From contig NZ_CP104040.1 in NCBI RefSeq assembly GCF_025152745.1, positions 4,183,501 through 4,247,500 on the forward strand: a DNA stretch of 64,000 nucleotides. The letters are read 5' to 3'. Position numbers and translations under genes: made by a program. Positions 46,330 through 55,122 of the stretch are shown one piece after another (position 1 is the stretch's first letter; each line of letters starts with the position of its first letter). The notes beneath the pieces were generated by a model. The model did no database searches and had not been told where the DNA came from. It saw only the letters and a program-made list of their open reading frames with translations. Source of the DNA: Rhizobium sp. WSM4643. Lineage in GTDB: Bacteria > Pseudomonadota > Alphaproteobacteria > Rhizobiales > Rhizobiaceae.

Positions 46330-48417
46330 TTAGGCGTCGCTGCCTGTCAATTCCTCAAAGGTCGAAAGTCCTTTTTTGACGAGCATCGCATCCGGGCTCG
46401 GCAGCTTGCCGCGGAAGGCCTTGTAGGCGTCTTCCGGATCGACCGAACCGCCGACGGAATAGATATTGTCCTTGAGCTTGCGCGCCATCTCGCTGTTGAA
46501 GGCATCTCCCGTCTCCTCGAAGGCGGCAAAGGCGTCGGCGTCGAGCACCTCCGACCACATGTAGGAGTAATAGCCGGCCGAATAGCCGCCGGAGAAGATG
46601 TGCTGGAAGTGCGGCGTCGCGTGGCGCATGACGATCGACTTCGGCATGCCGATCTCGGCCAGCACCTCGGCCTGAACCGCCATCGGGTCCTCGACGGCCG
46701 TTCTCGTGTGAAACGCCATATCAACAAGCGCCGAGGAGGTGAACTCGACGGTATTGAAGCCGGCATTGAAGGTGCGGGCGGCAAGCACCTTGTCGAGCAG
46801 GGCCGGCGGCATTGGCTCGCCGGTTTCGACATGCACGGCATAGCGCTTCAGAATATCGGGCACCGTCAGCCAGTGCTCATAGAGCTGTGACGGCAGCTCG
46901 ACGAAATCGCGCGAAACGCCGGTGCCCGCAACCGAGGGATAGGTGACATTAGAAAGCATGGCGTGCAGTGCATGGCCGAATTCGTGGAACAGTGTGCGCG
47001 CATCGTCGAGCGACAGCAGCGCCGGCTTGCCTTCCGCCGGCTTGGCGAAGTTGCAGACATTGTAGATGATCGGCAATTCGCCGTGGCGGCCGTTCTTCAG
47101 CTCCAGCTTGTGCTGCGATTGCAGCGAACTCATCCAGGCGCCTGATCGTTTCGAGCTGCGGGCGAAATAATCGCCGAGGAACAGGGCGACGAGCTTGTCC
47201 TCGCGGTCCCTGATTTCGAACACTCTGACATCCGGGTGATAGGCGGCCACGCCCTTCTTCTCCACGACCCGGATGCCGAACAGCCGGCCGGCCACGTCGA
47301 AGCAGGCTTCGATGATCTTCTCGAGCTGCAGATAAGGCTTGAGCTCGGCCTCGGAGAAAGCGAACTTCCGTGCGCGGATCTTTTCGGCATAGTGGCGCCA
47401 GTCCCAGGGCATCACCTCGTGGTTCCGGCCCTCTTCGGCGATCAGTGCCGCGATATCGATCTCCTCCTCGCCGGCGCGTTTCACCGCCCGCGCCCAGACG
47501 GACTTGAGCAGGCCGTTCACCGCATCCGCCGTCTTCGCCATCGTATTGTCGAGTTTCAGCTCGGCGAAATTGCCGTAACCAAGCAGCGTCGCCACCTGAT
47601 GGCGCAACGCCAGCGTTTCCTTGATGACGGCGCGATTGTCCGTCTCTCCATCGTTTTCGCCGCGCGCCACCCACGCCTTGAAAGCCTGCTCGCGCAGATC
47701 GCGGCGCTCCGAAAACGTCAGGAACGGCTCGATGATCGAGCGTGACAGTGTCACTGCATATTTGCCCTCCTCGCCGCGTTCGCGCGCCGCCGCAGCCATT
47801 GCGTCGCGCAGGAAGTCCGGCAGCCCGTCGAGCTCGGCTCCATCAGAAAGCACCAGCGCCCAGGCTTTCTCGTCGGCCAGCACGTTCTGGCCGAATTGCG
47901 TCCCGAGGCCGGCAAGCTTTTCATTGATCGCGGCGAGTTTTTCCTGCTCGGCCTTATCAAGCTTGGCGCCCGATTTGACGAAGCCTTTCCAGTGGCGTTC
48001 CAGCACGCGTGTCTGTTCGAGCGTCAGGCCAAGGCTCTCACGGCTCTCCCACAACGTGTCGATGCGGGCAAAAAGTGCTGCATTCATCCCGATCTTCGAA
48101 TAGTGGCGCGACATCTTCGGCGAGATCTCCCGCTCCAGCGCCTGGATCACATCATTGGTATGCGCGCCTGCCTTGTTCCAGAACAGCGCCGAAACGCGCG
48201 ACAGTGCGTCGCCGGCAATCTCCAGCGCCATGACCGTATTGTCGAATGTCGGCGCATCGCCGTTTCCGGCAATCTCGTCGATCTCCCTTTCATGCGCGGC
48301 AATCGCGGCTTCGAAGGCAGCGGCGAAATCACCGTCATCCAGGGCATCGAAACGCGGCAAGCCGTGAAGACCGTCCCAGGTCACCAGCGCCGGATTGAAA
48401 TCATGTGGAGAAGACAT
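46330..48417 (-). CDS. M3 family zinc metallopeptidase (oligopeptidase/dipeptidyl carboxypeptidase)
   Basis: A 695-aa cytosolic M3 metallopeptidase of the oligopeptidase A/Dcp group. Zinc motif HEFGHALHAML with the third ligand Glu in the downstream helix (FVELPSQLYEHWL), and a C-terminal MRHATPHFQHIFSGGYSAGYYSYMW substrate region. Degrades short peptides; could be Dcp or PrlC-type, which sequence alone does not separate. Start ATG 48417 has AAGGA upstream. Directly upstream of typA on the same strand with a 157-base gap. Confidence 0.92.
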   Translation of the reverse strand: MSSPHDFNPALVTWDGLHGLPRFDALDDGDFAAAFEAAIAAHEREIDEIAGNGDAPTFDNTVMALEIAGDALSRVSALFWNKAGAHTNDVIQALEREISPKMSRHYSKIGMNAALFARIDTLWESRESLGLTLEQTRVLERHWKGFVKSGAKLDKAEQEKLAAINEKLAGLGTQFGQNVLADEKAWALVLSDGAELDGLPDFLRDAMAAAARERGEEGKYAVTLSRSIIEPFLTFSERRDLREQAFKAWVARGENDGETDNRAVIKETLALRHQVATLLGYGNFAELKLDNTMAKTADAVNGLLKSVWARAVKRAGEEEIDIAALIAEEGRNHEVMPWDWRHYAEKIRARKFAFSEAELKPYLQLEKIIEACFDVAGRLFGIRVVEKKGVAAYHPDVRVFEIRDREDKLVALFLGDYFARSSKRSGAWMSSLQSQHKLELKNGRHGELPIIYNVCNFAKPAEGKPALLSLDDARTLFHEFGHALHAMLSNVTYPSVAGTGVSRDFVELPSQLYEHWLTVPDILKRYAVHVETGEPMPPALLDKVLAARTFNAGFNTVEFTSSALVDMAFHTRTAVEDPMAVQAEVLAEIGMPKSIVMRHATPHFQHIFSGGYSAGYYSYMWSEVLDADAFAAFEETGDAFNSEMARKLKDNIYSVGGSVDPEDAYKAFRGKLPSPDAMLVKKGLSTFEELTGSDA

Positions 48418-48561
48418 CGGAGAATTCCTTTTTGGCATGCAAGTGGATCGTCAATATAGGAGAGCCGTCACAGAATTGGTATGTTGCCGGGATAGCCTTT
48501 TGCCTCGCCTGCCAATCTTGTGGACTGTCAAATCTGATGGACGACAATTGATACGTGAAAA

Positions 48562-48608
48562 TTAACCAATCGTTAACGATTGACGCGAATCACGCGCAGG
48601 CGCTAGTT
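48562..48608 (+). promoter_or_regulatory. CtrA-type box, -35/-10 and GANTC site upstream of the 143-aa gene
   Basis: TTAACCAATCGTTAAC (48562-48577) is an exact TTAA-N7-TTAAC box inside a 16-bp palindrome. Directly after it TTGACG (48580-48585), 17 bases, and CTAGTT (48603-48608) read as a promoter, and GAATC (48587-48591) is a CcrM site in the spacer. Layout matches CtrA-activated, methylation-sensitive promoters; the role is inferred. Confidence 0.45.
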
Positions 48609-48641
48609 TCCTGATGTTCTTCTTGTAAGGGGACATGCGTC

Positions 48642-49073
48642 ATGGAAATTTTTTCTGTGCGGTCTTCTCAGAGTTTGCTTTTTAAAAACAATCCCAATAA
48701 CGCAAAAAGTTCGAAGACCTCTGATATTGAAATCGAGACCAGAGCTCCCGCCCCGGCCTCGTTCCAGATCGAAGACGATGTTGGCGAAGGCCCGGATTTC
48801 ACCGCGGTCAGCGCGGGAGAACTGCGCAATTATGCACGCCAGAGTTTCGACAGCGGCCTGATCGATCAGAACACCTACGCCGCGATCTCCGAACCGCTGC
48901 CAATGCATGCTATCGATCCGCTCGGCAACATCGTCGATCTCTCCAGCGTCACCGACGGCACCAGCTTCAATTTCCTCGATTATTACAAGAACCAGCTGCA
49001 GGTCGCCATGTCGATCGGCGATGCTGGCGAGGTCCAGACGCTGAACTCGATCGTCAGCTTCCTGGATGGCTGA
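48642..49073 (+). CDS. Unrecognised 143-aa acidic protein
   Basis: I do not recognise this protein. It has no signal peptide or membrane segment. The N terminus is Ser/Asn/Lys-rich (SVRSSQSLLFKNNPNN), followed by an acidic middle (FQIEDDVGEGPDFTAV) and a folded-looking C-terminal half (ELRNYARQSFDSGLIDQNTY, FLDYYKNQLQVAMSIGDAGEV). It starts 34 bases after a promoter with a CtrA-type box and a GANTC site, and AAGGGG is upstream of the ATG. That points to a cell-cycle- or motility-linked protein, by inference only. Convergent with a repeat and a LysE gene. Confidence 0.7.
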   Translation: MEIFSVRSSQSLLFKNNPNNAKSSKTSDIEIETRAPAPASFQIEDDVGEGPDFTAVSAGELRNYARQSFDSGLIDQNTYAAISEPLPMHAIDPLGNIVDLSSVTDGTSFNFLDYYKNQLQVAMSIGDAGEVQTLNSIVSFLDG

Positions 49074-49075
49074 TC

Positions 49076-49135
49076 GGCATGACGCCGAAAAGTATGATGT
49101 GAGGAGCGAAGCTGAAAGATCGCGACGCGCTCTAG
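49076..49135. repeat. Diverged palindromic repeat at the 3' end of the 143-aa gene
   Basis: The segment GGCATGACGCCGAAAAGT followed by a CGATCTTTCAGCTTCGCTC-like arm resembles the GAGCATGATGCCGAAAA family with mutations. It lies between two convergent genes. Confidence 0.45.
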
Positions 49136-49136
49136 G

Positions 49137-49778
49137 TCAGGCCTTGCGCCAGCCGAGCAGTCCGGGCGTTGCGTGCCAGAGCGCCTGGGCGGCAAATCCC
49201 ATGAAGAGCACGCCGGAGCAGCGCACGATCAGCCGCTCATGGGCGCGATAGAAGCGCCGCACCGTACCGGCGCCGATGATGCCGATCAGGATGATGTCGG
49301 CCGTCACGAAACCGACGAACGACACGCCGAGCAGCACCGGCAACGCCTCGAAATCGAGCGCGCCGGCCGAGCCTGCAACAAGTGCGGTGAAGGTGGCGAG
49401 CGCCACCGGATAACCCTTCGGATTGGTGACGCCGAAAATCAGACCGCGGCGAAACGGCCGCTCGACCACAACAAGCGCCTGCCCCTCCGCTTTCGGCTTG
49501 GCATTGACGGCGCTCCAGCCGATCCACGCGAGGTAGAAGCCGCAGGCAAGGCCGAGCAGGTCGAAGACGAAGGTTCCGATCGTCTTGGCGCCGACGATCG
49601 CGATCAGCGCCAGCGACGACCAGATGATATCCCCAACCAGATGCCCCATCATGAAGAAGGCGCCGGCCTTGCGCCCCTGCCCGGCGCCGATACCGAGCAG
49701 CTGCAGGAAGGCGGGTCCCGGAATGAGCACGTAGAAGAGCGCCGCCAGAAAGGCGCCGAAGAGCAAAGACTGCGTCAT
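49137..49778 (-). CDS. LysE family amino-acid exporter
   Basis: A 213-aa inner-membrane LysE/RhtB-type exporter with about six hydrophobic segments; PGPAFLQLLGIGAGQG holds the conserved PGP motif and GVTNPKGYPVALATFTAL the second conserved Asn-Pro-Lys motif. Exports a basic or neutral amino acid; the substrate is not fixed. Start ATG 49778. Borders the AT-rich patch. Confidence 0.87.
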   Translation of the reverse strand: MTQSLLFGAFLAALFYVLIPGPAFLQLLGIGAGQGRKAGAFFMMGHLVGDIIWSSLALIAIVGAKTIGTFVFDLLGLACGFYLAWIGWSAVNAKPKAEGQALVVVERPFRRGLIFGVTNPKGYPVALATFTALVAGSAGALDFEALPVLLGVSFVGFVTADIILIGIIGAGTVRRFYRAHERLIVRCSGVLFMGFAAQALWHATPGLLGWRKA

Positions 49779-50092
49779 GGGAATGCTCCGGAGGATGATG
49801 ACGGCAGACTAAGCGATCGCGGCCATCCGTCAAGGGTGGTTGCACGGCCATGGAGAGTGGGATCAGGTAGCAAACACTACCGGAGGCGGCTTTCGAGCCC
49901 GAAGCGGACATCTGGTCGTTGTTGAAGGATGCGGCTGCTTTGCGCCTCATGGCGGCCGTTCGCCGGTCCGCGAATAATTATAAAAGTAGCCATTCGTTGC
50001 GGACGGCGGAGAGCAGATCTTCACTGCGTTTCCCACTAACGCCAACTAAGTGCAGTTATGAAAAAGTAACGGCTTATCCCTCGCTGTCAGGT
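49779..50092. other. Gene-free left flank of the accessory patch
   Basis: A 314-base stretch with no convincing gene. It contains GCGGACAT (49904-49911) in a shadow-like context and becomes AT-rich toward the DUF5677 gene. A small plus-strand frame here (49919-50164) has no coding character. Confidence 0.5.
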
Positions 50093-51607
50093 TCAACCAA
50101 ACGCATCATGGATTACATCATACGATCTAATGGGCAACTCTGGCTTGCCGATAAACTCATCTAAAGAATTAAGCGTCTTCGACAAGTATTTTCCAGCCAT
50201 TCGACACCAATGCGCGTCTGGCTTAAACGAAGGAATAACTGGAAGAAAATGGAAATTGTGTGCCGGGTTCTGGCAGTATTCGACATTTATTCTTCCCACG
50301 TGAGACCAATATGAGTGGACTGCTGCACTGAAGGGCTGAAACACATAGTTATAAAAATCTATGCAGCCAGCCTCTTGCGCCATCACACGGGCATTCTTTC
50401 CCGACCAACTTCCAAGATTAACCTCAGTAAGAAATTCGAGCTGCTGGGACTCTAGCCAACTCTCCAAATGCTCAATGTATTGTTTCTGTTGAGCTTCATG
50501 ATTTAAGCCACCTTTTGCGAGTTCTTCTTTGCGATGCGCTATCTCCAGCTTGATGGACCCGAGCCCGTCTTGAACATATAAAGGCACTCGTTCCTCAGGG
50601 TTCTGTATTAGCCAGACGAACGTAATATGCACATCCGCCATCGCCCTTAGCATTATCGGCGCAGTGTTCGAATTCCACATGCCAGGATTGGAAACCACCT
50701 CGATGGCAAGTGTAGCTTGCCGCGCCAAAAGAGCGAGAATAACTTGTCTTTCTTGAGGCTTGCCAAGGTCAAGCTCCCAAGCACTTTCACGAGCCCTGAA
50801 ATCATCGTGCACGAAGTGGGTGAACGCAGTGATGAAGCCCTCCACTCCCTCAGTGACGTCGGGGAATTCGGGAATGTCTTGATAGTCGCCAGAACACCCA
50901 CCTATCGCCGATAGCCCGCTCCAAAAAGCGTCGACCCAGTCAGGTATGTCGGCTGCCTCTTCCTTTCCAAGCAAAAGCATGGGAGCCATGGCGCGAAAGA
51001 ATGAGCCCGCTTTTTTTGACGCTTCGGTTGCTGGATAGTCTTCGATGTCAGTGAAAGCGGTCGCGTTGTTGTCGAAAACCTCTTTAGCTACCTTAATCTT
51101 ATCTTGGTCGAAGCCAAGATATACGGCAGTCGAGATCGCCAGTGTTGATGCGCGGCTGTGACGGTTATACATTTCCTCAAGGGTGGGGTTCAGACGAGCA
51201 ATGACTGCTTGCAGATCATCATCGGATTGAAGCTCAGTGAAAGAGAAGGGGTTTTCGGGCCAGATAACGGACAGGCTGCCTAGAACAGTCCGAAAGTCTG
51301 ACAATGCTTCTTCGTCAATGACGCCTAAGAGCTCTTGTTGCTCATCTTGGGACAACTCTGAAAACGAACTCACTGAAACAAAGAGTGGTTTAGGATCTTT
51401 TTTGCTGACCTGAGCGGCACCGTTTCCCAGCTGCCTTGCGACCTCAACTCCCCTCACTGGGCCGAGCTCATTAATAAGTAACGTTATCCAGAATAATTCG
51501 GGGACGATTTGAAGCGACCATGAGAACGGCGAATAGTTATCACCCATTGCCGCACGTACAGGTGGAATGAGCCGCCGTTTCTTCCTGATATGATCTTCCA
51601 GAACCAT
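50093..51607 (-). CDS. DUF5677 domain protein (accessory)
   Basis: A 504-aa protein with DUF5677 in its C-terminal half: MLRAMADVHITFVWLIQNPEERVPLYVQDG and the later helical AVHSYWSHVGRINVEYC. The N-terminal half (LQIVPELFWITLLINELGP) is unassigned. DUF5677 proteins are mostly helical, and some authors place them near HEPN-like folds, but the activity is unknown to me. Base composition and codon use are visibly AT-richer than the flanking Rhizobium genes, so it was probably acquired by transfer. No operon partner is present. Confidence 0.7.
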   Translation of the reverse strand: MVLEDHIRKKRRLIPPVRAAMGDNYSPFSWSLQIVPELFWITLLINELGPVRGVEVARQLGNGAAQVSKKDPKPLFVSVSSFSELSQDEQQELLGVIDEEALSDFRTVLGSLSVIWPENPFSFTELQSDDDLQAVIARLNPTLEEMYNRHSRASTLAISTAVYLGFDQDKIKVAKEVFDNNATAFTDIEDYPATEASKKAGSFFRAMAPMLLLGKEEAADIPDWVDAFWSGLSAIGGCSGDYQDIPEFPDVTEGVEGFITAFTHFVHDDFRARESAWELDLGKPQERQVILALLARQATLAIEVVSNPGMWNSNTAPIMLRAMADVHITFVWLIQNPEERVPLYVQDGLGSIKLEIAHRKEELAKGGLNHEAQQKQYIEHLESWLESQQLEFLTEVNLGSWSGKNARVMAQEAGCIDFYNYVFQPFSAAVHSYWSHVGRINVEYCQNPAHNFHFLPVIPSFKPDAHWCRMAGKYLSKTLNSLDEFIGKPELPIRSYDVIHDAFG

Positions 51608-52012
51608 TTTGAGAACCTATTTTGCCCAAAGCAACGTCTGCTGCCGTCCCTCACATCTCGCTGAGTCTGAGCAAAAAATGTTACACGTTTGTCAAGCCAA
51701 AGCCATGTGCTGCACACCTCGTTGTGTAAGAACCTCAAGAAATTAAGCGCGAGTTTATGCGAGAGGCGGCTTGCAGCTAAGAACAGTCCTACTGCTGCAC
51801 AAACGATTCACGGTAGCTAATGGGCCGAAAGCTACATCAAGGCTTCCCCCAAGCGAATGTCCGCTTCAATGTGTTTGCGGACGAAACCTGCCATTCCGCT
51901 CCCGGCCCCCAGCGGTCGTCTATCCAAGCCGAGCCGATGTCCGCTGTTGGTACAATCCGGCCATCCAGAACGCTCTGAGAGTCTGGTGGCGCCTACTCCC
52001 ATTCCAAGAGAA
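51608..52012. other. Gene-free right flank of the accessory patch
   Basis: About 400 bases without a convincing gene. ATGTCCGC occurs twice (51857-51864, 51937-51944) in opposite orientation to the GCGGACAT of the left flank. Small ORFs here have no coding character. Possibly old mobile-element debris; no transposase, integrase or tRNA is seen. Confidence 0.5.
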
Positions 52013-52042
52013 AGCCCGCGCGGCAAAATGCCGGCGGGCTGA
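52013..52042 (-). terminator. Terminator of argG
   Basis: AGCCCGCGCGGC pairs with GCCGGCGGGCT across a short loop. On the minus strand it is followed by a T-rich stretch (TTTCTCTT). Lies 26 bases after the argG stop. Confidence 0.8.
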
Positions 52043-52067
52043 TATCCGGTTCGAAGGCGAACCGTGA

Positions 52068-53291
52068 TTACTTCACGAGGTTGCGCTTGGCGAGCGTGCG
52101 CAGGCGCAGCGCGTTGAGCTTGATGAAGCCGGCCGCATCCTTCTGGTCGTAGGCGCCCTGGTCATCTTCGAAGGTGACGAGCTTGTCGGAATAGAGCGAC
52201 TTTTCGCTTTCGCGGCCGATGACCATGACATTGCCCTTGTAGAGCTTCAGCGTCACTTCGCCTTCGACATGTTCCTGGCTCTTGTCGATCAGCGCCTGCA
52301 GCATTTCGCGCTCCGGCGAGAACCAGAAGCCGTAATAGATCAGCTCGGCGTAGCGCGGCATGATCTCGTCCTTGAGATGGGCAGCACCCCGGTCGAGCGT
52401 GATCGATTCGATGGCGCGATGCGCCGTAAGCAGGATCGTGCCGCCGGGTGTCTCGTAGACGCCGCGCGACTTCATGCCGACAAAGCGGTTCTCGACGAGG
52501 TCGAGACGGCCGATGCCGTTGTCACGGCCGTAATTGTTGAGCGCAGCCAGCAGCGTCGCCGGGCTCATGCGCACGCCATTGATCGAAACCGCATCACCCC
52601 TCTCGAAGCCGACCTTGATGGTCGTTGCCTTGTCGGGGGCGGCCTCAGGCGAAATGGTGCGCATATGCACATATTCAGGCGCCTCCTGGGAGGGGTCCTC
52701 GAGAACCTTGCCCTCGGAAGAGGAATGCAGAAGGTTGGCGTCGACCGAAAACGGGGCCTCGCCCATCTTGTCCTTGGCAACCGGGATCTGATGCTGCTCG
52801 GCAAAGGCCAGCAGATCGGTGCGGCTCTTGAACGACCAGTCGCGCCACGGCGCGATGATCTTGATATCGGGGTTCAGGGCATAAGCGGAGAGTTCGAAAC
52901 GGACCTGGTCGTTGCCCTTGCCGGTCGCACCGTGGGCGATCGCATCGGCGCCGGTCTTCTTGGCAATATCGATCAGATGCTTGGAAATCAGAGGACGGGC
53001 GATCGAGGTGCCAAGCAGGTAGACGCCCTCGTAGACGGCATTGGCACGGAACATCGGGAAGACGAAATCGCGCACGAATTCCTCGCGCACATCCTCTATG
53101 TAGATCTCCTTGATGCCGAGCATTTCGGCCTTCTTGCGCGCCGGCTCCAGCTCTTCGCCCTGGCCGAGATCGGCGGTGAAGGTGACGACTTCGGCGCCGA
53201 GCTCCGTCTGCAGCCACTTCAGGATGATCGAGGTGTCGAGGCCGCCGGAATAGGCGAGAACGACTTTCTTCACGTCTTTGTACGATGCCAT
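52068..53291 (-). CDS. argG: Argininosuccinate synthase
   Basis: A 407-aa ATP-dependent ligase joining citrulline and aspartate in arginine synthesis. PP-loop ATP motif [14 protein letters not shown], the motifs [27 protein letters not shown] and [15 protein letters not shown]. Full length. Start ATG 53291. Divergent from the SDR gene and followed by its own terminator. Confidence 0.97.
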   Translation of the reverse strand: MASYKDVKKVVLAYSGGLDTSIILKWLQTELGAEVVTFTADLGQGEELEPARKKAEMLGIKEIYIEDVREEFVRDFVFPMFRANAVYEGVYLLGTSIARPLISKHLIDIAKKTGADAIAHGATGKGNDQVRFELSAYALNPDIKIIAPWRDWSFKSRTDLLAFAEQHQIPVAKDKMGEAPFSVDANLLHSSSEGKVLEDPSQEAPEYVHMRTISPEAAPDKATTIKVGFERGDAVSINGVRMSPATLLAALNNYGRDNGIGRLDLVENRFVGMKSRGVYETPGGTILLTAHRAIESITLDRGAAHLKDEIMPRYAELIYYGFWFSPEREMLQALIDKSQEHVEGEVTLKLYKGNVMVIGRESEKSLYSDKLVTFEDDQGAYDQKDAAGFIKLNALRLRTLAKRNLVK

Positions 53292-53469
53292 GATGATGAG
53301 GTCCGTTGCATAAAAGGCCGGCAAAACCCGGTGTCGCGGCACTTTTAGCGAGATTGGCGCGTGACGCAAGGGCAAGTGCGACGGTGATGGTGCCGATAGC
53401 GTTTGACAGGGCGAAAGCGGAGCCCATATTCGCCAACGTCCGCAAATGCTCCGAAGAGAGGCCAGTCCC

Positions 53470-54321
53470 GTGACGAATATTCAAGACATTTTCAAAAAAT
53501 CCAATGTTGCCGTCATCACCGGCGGCGCCTCCGGCATCGGCCTTGCCGCGGCGAAATATTTCGCCGGATGCGGCATGAGCGTTGCCATCGCCGATCTCGG
53601 CGGCGATCGGCTGGCCGACGCGGCCAATGAACTCAAGGCCATTGCCGGCGAGGAAAATGTGATGGCGGTCGAGACCGACGTCGCCAGCAGAGACTCGCTG
53701 GAAGCGCTCGAACGCGCCGTGCTCCAGCGTTTCGGCCGCGTGCACGTGCTGATGAACAATGCCGGCATCGGCCCGGAAACCTCGATCTTCAGCCCGCAGG
53801 CGAACTGGGACCATATCTTCGCCGTCAACCTGATGGGCGTGATCAACGGCACGCGCACCTTCGGCCCGAAGATGCTGTCGCACGGCGAGCCCGGCCTGAT
53901 CATCAACACCGGCTCCAAGCAGGGTATCACCACGCCGCCCGGCAACCCCGCCTACAACATCTCCAAGGCTGGCGTGAAAGTCTTCACCGAAGCATTGCAG
54001 CACGAGCTCCGCAACACCGAAGGCGGAAAGATCTCCGCCCATCTTCTGATCCCGGGCTTCGTGTTCACCGGCCTCACCAAGGGCAACCGCGCCGAAAAAC
54101 CGGCCGCTGCCTGGACGCCGGAACAAACCATCGATTTCATGGTCGAAAGCCTCGAGCGCGGCGATTTCTATATTCTCTGCCCCGACAATGACGTGGCGCG
54201 TCCGGTCGACGAGCGCCGGGTGGCCTGGGCGGCCGGCGATATCATTGAGAACCGCCCGCCACTATCGCGCTGGCACAAGGACTACGCCGACAAGTTCAAG
54301 GCGTTCCTCGAACAGAAGTAA
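53470..54321 (+). CDS. SDR family oxidoreductase
   Basis: A 283-aa classical [11 protein letters not shown] at residues 17-24, NNAG, catalytic Ser in NTGSKQGI and YNISKAG. A C-terminal extension ([29 protein letters not shown]) is typical of one Rhizobiales subgroup. GTG 53470 has AGAGAGG upstream; an ATG at 53446 would add eight residues. Substrate unknown. Confidence 0.82.
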   Translation: MTNIQDIFKKSNVAVITGGASGIGLAAAKYFAGCGMSVAIADLGGDRLADAANELKAIAGEENVMAVETDVASRDSLEALERAVLQRFGRVHVLMNNAGIGPETSIFSPQANWDHIFAVNLMGVINGTRTFGPKMLSHGEPGLIINTGSKQGITTPPGNPAYNISKAGVKVFTEALQHELRNTEGGKISAHLLIPGFVFTGLTKGNRAEKPAAAWTPEQTIDFMVESLERGDFYILCPDNDVARPVDERRVAWAAGDIIENRPPLSRWHKDYADKFKAFLEQK

Positions 54322-54354
54322 TAGGCCCCATCACAAGGTTTGATTGGTAATTTT

Positions 54355-54398
54355 CTGAAAGCCGGATAATGAGATCCCAGATCCTTTCCGGCTTTCAG
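54355..54398. terminator. 12-bp inverted repeat between SDR and LysE genes
   Basis: CTGAAAGCCGGA (54355-54366) and TCCGGCTTTCAG (54387-54398) are perfectly complementary with a 20-base loop. It lies right before the LysE ATG (54407). There is no T-tract, so it may be an SDR terminator or a structure in the LysE leader. Confidence 0.5.
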
Positions 54399-54406
54399 AG
54401 TGTGTC

Positions 54407-55048
54407 ATGGATTTCCTGCCCAGCCTGCCGACCCTTCTCGCCTTTGCCGCCGCCACGCTGCTGCTCGCGGCAACCCCCGGCCCCGACATGACGCTGTCGA
54501 TCAGCCGCGCGCTCGCCCAGGGCAAAAAGGCGGCTCTCTTCGTTGTCGTCGGCACCAGCCTCGGCATCGTCGTCCACACCATGCTGGTCGCTTTCGGCAT
54601 TTCGGCGCTGATCACCGCCTCGCCGACCGCCTTCCTGATCCTGAAGACCGGCGGTGCCGCCTATCTGCTCTGGCTGGCGGTGCAGGCGGTCCGCTTCGGC
54701 TCGAAGCTCATCGTCGCCAAGGTCGAGGAGCAGAAGGGCACGCCACTTTCGAACATTTCGTCAGGCTTCTGGGTCAATCTTCTGAACCCCAAGGTCATCA
54801 TCTTCTTCATGACCTTCCTGCCGCAATTCGTCAGCGCCGGCGATCCAGCCGTCACCCAAAAGCTGCTCTTTCTCGGCTTCTGCTTCATCCTGATCGGCAT
54901 GCCGATCAACGCCAGCATCGTCTTTGCCGCCGACTGGCTGGCCTCCTGGCTTCAGAACAATAAGAAAGTGCTGCGCGGCATGGACTACACCTTCGCCGGC
55001 GTCTTCTCGGTCTTCGCTGCGAAGATCCTGCTCACCCAGGCACGTTGA
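54407..55048 (+). CDS. LysE family amino-acid exporter (second)
   Basis: A 213-aa LysE/RhtB-type exporter, unrelated in detail to the one at 49137. Motifs TPGPDMTLSISRALAQGKK and LNPKVIIFFMTFLPQF are the family's two conserved blocks. Six membrane helices expected. Start ATG 54407 lies 9 bases after the inverted repeat. Confidence 0.88.
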   Translation: MDFLPSLPTLLAFAAATLLLAATPGPDMTLSISRALAQGKKAALFVVVGTSLGIVVHTMLVAFGISALITASPTAFLILKTGGAAYLLWLAVQAVRFGSKLIVAKVEEQKGTPLSNISSGFWVNLLNPKVIIFFMTFLPQFVSAGDPAVTQKLLFLGFCFILIGMPINASIVFAADWLASWLQNNKKVLRGMDYTFAGVFSVFAAKILLTQAR

Positions 55049-55122
55049 TCGGCCGATCAGCACGCTGTCGGCATCAGCTGATCAGCACGCTGTCGGCGTT
55101 AGCCGATCAGCAACGCGTCGTC
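55049..55122. repeat. Three degenerate 26-bp tandem repeats spanning an ABC stop
   Basis: CCGATCAGCACGCTGTCGGC, CTGATCAGCACGCTGTCGGC and CCGATCAGCAACGCGTCG follow one another. The last copy encodes the C terminus and stop of the ABC ATPase (minus strand), so the repeats extend its 3' end. Confidence 0.6.

Noticed and set aside
49919..50164. 81-codon plus-strand frame at the edge of the DUF5677 gene
   Set aside because: No coding pattern and overlaps the DUF5677 3' end.
51771..52067. 98-codon frame between the DUF5677 gene and argG
   Set aside because: Composition is not protein-like, and it runs through the argG terminator.
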